Shown here: positions 57,017 to 64,000 of the stretch, piece after piece | Numbering within the stretch: the first letter of the stretch is position 1 | Layout: every line of letters begins with the position of its first letter | NCBI GenBank assembly: GCA_001600615.1 | Contig: BCKK01000007.1 | Location: 464,431 to 528,430, forward strand | Direction of reading: 5' to 3' | DNA: 64,000 nucleotides | Source: Dioszegia crocea | Lineage: Eukaryota; Basidiomycota; Tremellomycetes; Tremellales; Bulleribasidiaceae | Program-made: the position numbers and the translations under genes | The notes under the pieces: model-generated | Told to the model about the DNA's origin: nothing | The model's input: the letters and a program-made list of their open reading frames with translations, nothing else | Database searches by the model: none

Positions 57017-58018
57017 CTACACAGTAGCTGCCGCTTTCTCCACCTTGTCCAAAGGTATATCCTCAGACGGATACGTAGACACATAGTTCTCCAACCACTT
57101 CATCACCGGCTTGAAGTGCCGCCGCGCCGCCGCACGACATTTCTTACAATCCAGGCCGTAATGCCCTGCCCTCAACTTGAGGATCTGCTCCACGCTTTCC
57201 GCCTCCCGCAGCTCCTGCAGCACTTCGGTCTCGATCTCCGACTCTTCTTCACAATCCGCCTCGCAGTCCACCACATGGCAGGCTTCGTAGGACCTGTCAT
57301 CATCGAGGAAGGTTCGGAATCGATCCAGAGCGTAATCGTACCGCAAGTGAAAGTCCAGAAGATGCATCCAGTGGAGGGGAGCGTGCGATTTGAGCAGTCG
57401 GGAGGTGTCTTTCGTTGCGATTGTCAGATCGCAATCGCGCGTGGCTTCCATAGCCTGAGCAATCTTCGCTTGCCGCTCGCCTATTGCCCAGATTCCGAAG
57501 TGGACGAGGTCGTATTCGCCGCGTTCTGCATGCCCGCTAATGCCTTCGCTTAGCAGGCGATAGACGCCTGGAACCTGGTAGCATTTAGCCAATACGGCAG
57601 CTTGTAGGACTTCTGTTGCGTTTAGGTGGCCCTTAGGATTGATCTGGAAAGGGTCGCCGGTCACGAGCGACCGAATAGCTTCGAGTAAGATTGCGAGACT
57701 CGCGCTCGGGGCGTCGCAGAGGGGGATGAGGGGTGTGCCTTCGATGAAATCTGCCGAGGAAGGGGGAGGAAGTGAGTCAAAAAAGGAGGATACCGCTTTG
57801 AGTAAGTATGCTGAGGCGGAAGTAGAAGCAAGTTTGACGCCGGTCGTCGGCTTGGAGTATGACATCTCCCGGTTTGATCTCGCGGAATAGGGGATGGAAG
57901 ATGAGGTCTGCTTTCGATCGTGTTTGAACGCTAGCTGCAGAATGAGTCAGAGTCCTTGAGAAGAGAAACGTAAGTCGAGACCCTACTCACCAGCTGTGTT
58001 CGAAGGTGAGCCGGACAT
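57017..58018 (-). pseudogene. BTB/POZ-like protein, paralogue 2, with apparent frameshift
   Basis: Exon 1 is 57991..58018 (28 nt) and exon 2 is 57017..57934. From the splice the frame reads ADLIFHPLFREIKPGDVILQ then ADDRRQTCFYF and soon hits a stop, while the frame one base later is open from about 57825 and reads YLLKAVSSFFDSLPPP, VLQAAVLAKCYQVPGVYRLL, HAPLHWMHLLDFHLRYDYAL and YGLDCKKCRAAARRHFKP to the stop. Exon 2 is one base too long for a single frame. No standard intron bridges it: the only GT-AG that would restore frame is 28 nt, has no branch site and deletes the conserved FYF. Either the gene is broken, or the sequence has an error, or translation shifts. Family role as for paralogue 1. 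Confidence 0.6.
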
Positions 58019-58376
58019 GGGAACGGGGATGGGGATGGAGGTGGAGATAGTTTTGGAAGGGTGAGTGGTCCGTAGCCGCACCCGGAAGGGAAGACTGCTT
58101 GAGAAGGAGAGGGTTGGAACTGTCGTATGGCGATGTGGGACACTGCGGCAGCAAGTGGCGATTAGAGGCAAGGGCAAGTTGAAAGCGAGTCGGACGCGTC
58201 GACGCGACGCGACTGCAGACTGGGTGTGGCGAATTCAAGCTACTCGTATGTTATACTCATAGAGTTCGGCTTGCACTCTGGACGACTACATTGAATGTCA
58301 ATGAACATCTACTAAGATAGTACCGAAGACTTGTGTCTATTTGTGGGATGTAGTCTAACAGAGTCCACTTCTCTAT
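58019..58376. other. intergenic region between BTB-like paralogues 2 and 3
   Basis: This 358-base gap holds the promoter of paralogue 2. The F-box-family promoter element is not present. No gene was seen. Confidence 0.3.
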
Positions 58377-59305
58377 CTAATACTCCAACGCGAGATCTAC
58401 AAGGTCTTGGACGCACCCGCCATACCAACTATCTGCCTCCTCGATGCATGATTCACACTTCATCCCATAACCTGTGTCTCTCACTCTTTTGACCGCCTCC
58501 ACGCTCTCCGCCTGGGCAAATAAGTTCTCGATCCGGCCGATAGGTTCGCCTGTCTCTTCGCACGGTGAATGGTGGCCGATGTAAGGATGATCGTACTCGT
58601 TGGGCTGGGGACGTTCGTGAAACATCGCCATCCCCTGGATACGCCGCAGGTGAAAATCCTGAAGACGCGCCCAATCCACTGGAGCATGCTGCTTCATACC
58701 CTTGATGAACGATTTCTCAGCTTGGGTGATGCGATGGGGCAAAGTGGCAATGGCGGCCTCGGTGACTTTGGCCGGCACCTTGGCAAAGACCCAGATGGCG
58801 TAGCGGTGGCAGACGTCCCGATCTCCAGAGCGGTGCGTTGCTTCGTCCAGTAAGCGGAAGACGATGGGACAATCGAAGACGCCGGCGATGATGGCAGCAT
58901 CAATAATGCAATCCCTATCCGAACCCGACATCCACCCTTGCTTCAGAACCAGTGGCTCAGCACTGGCTGTAGACTTCAGGGCCTGGAAGAATACATTTAG
59001 CCCGGTACCCGTGGTGTCGAGGGGGATGACCGATGTGCCATTGAAACTGTCTTGGGGTAGTGATGCGTCCGGGATAGTGGCGAAGAAGGGGGAGAGGGCG
59101 GAGAGGAGGGCGCGTGAGAAGTAAAAGGATGTGTCATCGGCTTCGGCTCGGAGGATGATGGAATCGGGAATTTTTGAGGCCGAAGTCTGGGTGGAAGAGG
59201 AGTTGTGGTTCTTCACCCATTGCTATCATGTCAGCGGCCGCGGAGAATCAATCCCACGCCCAGGAAACTAGACTCACTGGCGTCAGCGACCGGTGCGGAA
59301 GACAT
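58377..59305 (-). pseudogene. BTB/POZ-like protein, paralogue 3, with apparent frameshift
   Basis: Exon 1 is 59278..59305 (28 nt, same as paralogue 2); exon 2 is 58377..59222. From the splice the frame reads GEEPQLLFHPDFGLK and then fails; the frame one base later reads IPDSIILRAEADDTSFYFSR, ALLSALSPFFATIPD, AAIIAGVFDCPIVFRLLDEA, HAPVDWARLQDFHLRRIQG and YGMKCESCIEEADSWYGG to the stop. The switch falls at a run of five adenines on the coding strand (59171-59175): four would give one continuous frame matching the paralogues. A homopolymer sequencing error and a true frameshift mutation are both possible. If intact it would encode about 290 residues. Confidence 0.6.
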
Positions 59306-59955
59306 GTTGCGGGGACTGGGGATAGAGGGGGAACGTAGACAGCCGGTGGAGGAATTGGATGAGGTGGTCGCTTTGGTATCAAGAATGGAGCTGAGTACAA
59401 GCTCAGTAGGGGCGGGGTAGACGAGGTAACTGGTGTCGGTCGGTTTGATGTTTGTAGCGAATTGGAAACGTGTGATTGGCAGCTCTGAGCCGGGAAAGGG
59501 GTACGATTAAGGTTTTTTCCTGTAGTCTCGCAATTGATCTTCTTTGATCTTCGAGGACGAGACAGAGAGTACGAAAGTGTTCTTGGTAACCCGCAATTGA
59601 TTTCGAAGTACAGTACATTTTTCCTTCAAGCGCTGGGAGGTTGACTGGAATCTGCATACCTCACCGAACCCCACGTGGTCCGACCACCTATCTGCAGTAC
59701 TATTCAGTGCTGGTCCCGGGTGGAACCATCGTAGTGGGACACCTCGCCCCTGACAGGGTCAAGAAGCAAACAAGAATCGAAGGACTGCCCAGTAGGGTCT
59801 AGGCATAATCGTCTAGTAAGCAAAGAGGTCTGGGCGAATCTGCTGATTTACGATCACCCGACAGCTGCAGATTCATGGATGGCAACTTGAAACATCCGGC
59901 GAGACTTGTCAGTACATACAGTAAAGCTCTAGCATGACACCCGCCAAGAATATCT
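59306..59955. other. intergenic region, 650 bases
   Basis: Promoter of BTB-like paralogue 3 and 3' flank of the TBC gene. The frames at 59403-59657 and 59799-60035 on the minus strand show no domain; the latter overlaps the last TBC exon in another frame. Nothing else was recognised. Confidence 0.35.
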
Positions 59956-62900
59956 TCATGGCTCTTGTAGTTCAGCAAGATGTTTACTGTATCTACCCGC
60001 AATGTCCGCATGTCGCACAATTGGCCTATACCCATGTTGCGTCTGAGAGATCAGCTGACGTCGGTAATGTGCGGAACATGTGAACTCACTGATATGAGCT
60101 TGTCAGCCGCCCACAGCCTCGATGTCATGCCCGCCACGAATGTGAACAGATCTCCAGCAGTCTCCGCAGCGCATATCTCAGCCTCGTTTAGCTTGAGCAT
60201 AGCGAGTGCGACTCGGAATAGCGTGTCGTGGCCTTCGACGAAGAAGACGTCCCATACCCTGAACAAAGTCTGATAAGTCAGCTCGAGTCCCGGGAAACGT
60301 ATTTCTCCCACTCACCTCGACCGGTAAACAATCGGTAAAGAGACTGAGAAACCACCCAAAGGTGATGCTAGCCAGATCCACCCCCAGCTCCGATAGCGTA
60401 GCTGATATTCGCGGTAGGTGGACTTCGACCAGGTCGGCCAGGACGAGCTGATCCGCTCGAGAAGCAAGCAATGAAGGGGAGTAGAAATCGGTCGGCAGCA
60501 GGCGGTCGATCATGGCGGACAAAGCCCAGAATGCTTGTTCTTCATCCGCATGCGTGAGAAGTAGGGTTGCCGCCAGCATCTGAATATCAGCGAGGCCAGT
60601 TTGATTGAGATCCGTACTCACATTCATTCCCTGGCAGTATCCGACCCGCGGATTCCGCCATGAATACGCCACAAGCACCCTCCGCAACTTGGCCACTCCA
60701 GGCCCGTCACCACCAAAGAACATGTTCCCGGGGAATGTCCTCGATACATCCTTCTCAATTTCGGCTAGAACAGGCGAAGGATCTGGGGCATGTACAGCGA
60801 GGATCTCTCTGTATTCGCCCGGTACCACGGCATCTTTGGCCCCTGAGCACTCTGATTATCAGCTCTAGGTTTAGGATATCTAAGGCGGGACTTACCGGCC
60901 CAGACGTCCGACCGATAAGCCAGAGGTATCCCGTGTCTGACCAGCTTTGCAAATGCTCTCCATTCCTCGGCGTCTCCCAAACCCATTTGGCTTATTCCTA
61001 TCATATCTCCTCCCCATCCTGTCTCTCCTTTCGCCTTGGTCGATGTAGACCCGGCCCGCTTTCGTTTCCGTTTCGCCAACCACGCATCCCATTCTGTCTT
61101 CCTATCCGCCTGTTGTCGGTCGTGCAGCTCGGTAAGCTGGTCGAGGAGAGACGAAATCGTTGCGCGGGAAACAGCGGCGGAAGTGGGTGTACTGGTGGTA
61201 GCTGGCGCTGAGTCAGGTAGAGGAGAAGTCCGAGTTGCAGCGGAGCGGAGTGAAGATGCTCCTCGTGCCGAGACTGTGAGAGTGTCTTTCGCAGCGACGG
61301 GTCGAGCAGGTGACGGATTGAGCATGAGCGTCGAGGATCGATTTCGTAATTCGCTACGAGGTGCGGGGAGTTGAATGCGGGTTGATGAAGGGGTTCGAGA
61401 TGGAGTGGTGACGCCGCTCGATACTGAGCTAGTGGATAAATCAGTAGAGCCGAGAGCGGGAGTTGGAGATGGGATTGAGCCGGTGGATCGACGAGATCCC
61501 AATTCAGGCCGGAGCTCTTGCGATTCCCTCCGCCGCCTCTCGATCCATCCCTCGTCTTCTTCCACCTTTGGTACACCTGGAATAATCCCGTTGAGTGAAG
61601 CGGGAGCGGGGACTCCTGCGGCACTAGCATCCTTGAGCATGCTGGCGTGCTGTATATCGTCTGATCTGTCAATATGGGTCTGACCGGAAACTCACAGATG
61701 AATCCGTATCGATCGGTGAGAGGTGGATCAACACCCTTGAACCGACTAGCAGTCTCCACCGTCCGCCCCTTCCCACTGCCACTCTGGAAGTAGAGACCGA
61801 GATTCTGCCTAGATAGCAGGACCGTCGGTGGCTGATTCTCCCCAATTGCCATCGACGCCATCTCGACTGAAGGTAACGGAGCATCATTCTCAGTCGAAAC
61901 GGCCGAATATTCCCCTACTGTCGAAGGGGAAAGAGCGGTAGTTGGAAAAGTCCGCGCCGAGGGGCGATTCAGCAACGAAGGTCTGACAGTGTCTCCGCCC
62001 TCTGCAGATTGTAGGCTTCTGTTCCCGGCGCGGATTGTGCCGGACAAGAAGCTACGACCGTAGAGCGCTGTGGCCGCCAACGTCTCCCCATATGTCTTTT
62101 CCCTTCGACCATCGCCGGTACTGGTAGACTGGCTCTCCTGACTGACGATGGAACCAGCGCGGCTTCTGCTTTCTCTGGAAAGGCGCCGACGCGAATTCGG
62201 TGGATCCCGGGCGACGACGCCTTGATCGCGAGCATTTGAGACTAGGGAGTGGGCGAGATAAGCGATCAGGCTATTGGGAGCTATTTGAGATGACGAAAGG
62301 ATAGAAAGTGGGTCCGGTGTAACGAGACGCTAGATTCAGCCGAATAGGGCCTAATCAACCTACCGTAGCCAAGAACACAGCTCTGAAGGATGGTGAACTC
62401 CCTCCATCGCCCTTACGCCAAGCGTGCTCATCCTCCTCCTCCTCGCCCAACATTACAGCCACTTCATCCCCCTTCTTCCCTTCGCGCAAAGACGATATGC
62501 TACCTTGCCTCTTCTTGGATCCGCTTGCTCCACCCCATCCCCATAAGCTTGAGGTCCAACTCGAACGAGCGGCATCTCGCTTACGCATTGGCGCCGCCTT
62601 GCCGGGACTAAGAGTCGAGTCGTCCATGTCGACGGATCTGACTGATCGATTGGACGGCAATGGTACGCCGGAAGCGGATGTACGAGCGACATGATTTGAC
62701 CGGACATCGACCGAGCGGATTGATGCATTATCGCGATGATGGGATCTCACAGAATTGGGCCGATTTGACGAGAAGGACGGGACGGGAGAGGGGACGCGAG
62801 GTGGATCAGGAAATCGGCCAGATTGGAACGATGACACTGAAAAGACGGGAGCAGCGGTGGTAAGAGATGTGGAAATCGCTTCATTGAGATCGTCATGAAT

Positions 62901-63702
62901 GTCAATCTTGGGCATCAGTGATGATTGTGAATAGACTTACAGCTCCTGCACCTGATGTTCGGTGTCTATTCCCAGATATGTCCGCTCGCAGGGCCTCATT
63001 CTCCGCCTGCAGCCTCTCCACCGTCTCTTGAAGTTCAAGAACTGCTCTAGCGAGGATGCGAAGTGGATGATCCGTCCGTCGGGTAGTAAGGCCTAGACCT
63101 TCCGGCAGTACCGGTTCGAGCGAAGGGGGTGAAGGAGGGAACAGGGGGGATTGGCGGCCCGAGGTATCCTGATCCTGGTCGACAGGACGCTGAGGGGGTG
63201 TCGGGTGGACTGGTGGGATAGACGACCCTTCGGAGTCCCTCGGCTTGGCTTCCTCCTCATTGGCAACCACGAGTTGAGCAGAGCTCCCTTCCTGATCCCA
63301 TTCCTGCAAGATCCGCCTGATCTCTGCATCATCCATCAGGTCATATCTTCGCTTGACCACCTCAAGCTCTTCCCTTCCTAACGAGTCTAGAGCAAGGCTG
63401 GCTCTGCTCTTGCTTCCCCTCGCTGGCGAGGATCTGGACTCATGATCGATGATCCCTGCTCTTCCGTCGCGCCCGCCTCCCGCGTGGATTGTTAAGTTCC
63501 TCGACGAGGGATCCTCATCCAGATCTACTGACGGCCCCGCGTTGTCAACCAGCGGCACAGCGAATACCGACGGCGAGCGCCTGCCGTTGGGCAGTGCGTG
63601 AGGAGAAAGAGGATGGTCCGTCTTCCCAGTAGATAGAGAAGGGTCCTGCGAGGAGGGAGGTGGCATAAGCTCCGGTCGAGGAGTAGGATACTGAGACCCC
63701 AT
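59956..63702 (-). CDS. TBC-domain Rab GTPase-activating protein
   Basis: Model: complement(join(59956..60042, 60090..60269, 60316..60579, 60622..60851, 60896..61660, 61696..62329, 62364..62906, 62941..63702)), 1154 residues. The N-terminal 500 residues are Ser/Pro-rich with a coiled coil (RILARAVLELQETVERLQAE). A conserved block LSRQNLGLYFQSGSGKGRTV leads to FKGVDPPLTDRYGFIYDIQH. The TBC domain follows: LVRHGIPLAYRSDVWAECSG, IEKDVSRTFPGNMFF (arginine finger in the IxxDxxR motif), RNPRVGYCQGMNMLAATLLL (glutamine finger YCQG), ITFGWFLSLFTDCLPVE and LFRVWDVFFVEGHDTLFRVA. It should stimulate GTP hydrolysis by a Rab in membrane traffic; the Rab is unknown. The C-terminus after the TBC domain is short. 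The 34-nt intron at 62907-62940 ends in AAG rather than YAG... the frame needs it. Confidence 0.92.
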
Positions 63703-64000
63703 GTTCGTTGTCGACCTATGTGCGGGGTTGACAGGTGTATCTCCTCAAGGGCATCGCGGATTGGTCTCCGTCTTTTATATGGGGCTTGCTAGCGATGTGA
63801 GCGGTCCATGAGTGCCTCTTTCAAGGAGCCTGAGATGTTTGGGAAGGATAGAAGGAGGTATGGATTGTAAGGCATGACATGACCAGCTAATCCGCAAGTC
63901 CGTGAGCAATCTCGTCACGATCATCGTTGCTGCGGGCCTGCGAAGCATCTCAGCGTTGTCACACCTATGCTCATTGGCAAAATGTCATCCACCGCAGTCC
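63703..64000. promoter_or_regulatory. promoter region of the TBC gene
   Basis: The last 298 bases lie upstream of the TBC start codon. A cttttatatgg TATA-like stretch on the plus strand occurs at about 63772-63782. No coding feature was seen. Confidence 0.3.

Noticed and set aside
57810..57840. A 28-nt intron repairing BTB-like paralogue 2
   Set aside because: Too short even for this window, lacks a branch site, and would delete the conserved FYF.
46021..59955. Transposable elements or long terminal repeats explaining the gene-family cluster
   Set aside because: I saw no transposase or reverse-transcriptase frame, terminal repeats or target duplications; the only repeats are the paralogues and their promoters.

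Overview
The window is nuclear DNA of a basidiomycete fungus, most likely a Tremellomycete yeast (Cryptococcus/Kwoniella/Saitozyma type). The reasons are dense genes on both strands, many short introns (about 33-80 nt) with GTRAGT-like donors and a CTGAC/CTAAC/CTGAT branch site just before the acceptor, very small exons (down to 4 nt), and a fungal gene set (VMA1, OXA1, HYM1, LTV1, BUB3, BRR6, ATG18, AIM25, VTI1, Zn2Cys6 regulator, Dal5-type transporter). No bacterial operons, CRISPR arrays, rRNA or tRNA genes were recognised. I derived gene models by hand, by joining reading frames across introns and checking codon phase, so exon ends are predictions.

Layout. 0-2.4 kb: the 5' part of an FAD oxidoreductase diverging from an intronless acetyltransferase. 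2.4-5.7 kb: an Axl2-like cadherin-fold membrane protein. 5.9-8.3 kb: two tandem PA28 (REG) proteasome-activator genes. 8.7-19.4 kb: housekeeping genes VTI1, HYM1/MO25, RPS27, LTV1 and VMA1. 19.5-23.9 kb: a GH105 hydrolase diverging from an MFS transporter, possibly a small pectin-fragment utilisation pair. 24.4-29 kb: three genes of unknown function. 29.4-33.8 kb: a 16-exon Zn2Cys6 regulator and a YetF/DUF421-like membrane protein of bacterial type. 34.5-44.1 kb: a serine/homoserine O-acyltransferase, ATG18, BRR6/BRL1, BUB3 and a mitochondrial scramblase (AIM25). 44.5-46.0 kb: a Ser-rich protein of unknown function.

46.5-59.3 kb is the accessory part. It holds three BTB-like paralogues and a four-copy tandem array of F-box-like paralogues, with OXA1 lodged between the array and the last two BTB-like genes. 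The F-box-like copies share intron position, a C-terminal CxxC motif and a conserved CCAAT-containing promoter element. One copy carries a nonsense codon, and two BTB-like copies carry an apparent one-base frameshift. This looks like a recently expanded, fast-decaying family. 59.9-63.7 kb: a large TBC-domain Rab GTPase-activating protein.

Themes. Two parts of the window touch ubiquitin/proteasome biology: the PA28 pair, and the F-box-like/BTB-like cluster, whose families typically serve as cullin-ligase adaptors. Whether they work together is unknown; the window only shows that they are present.
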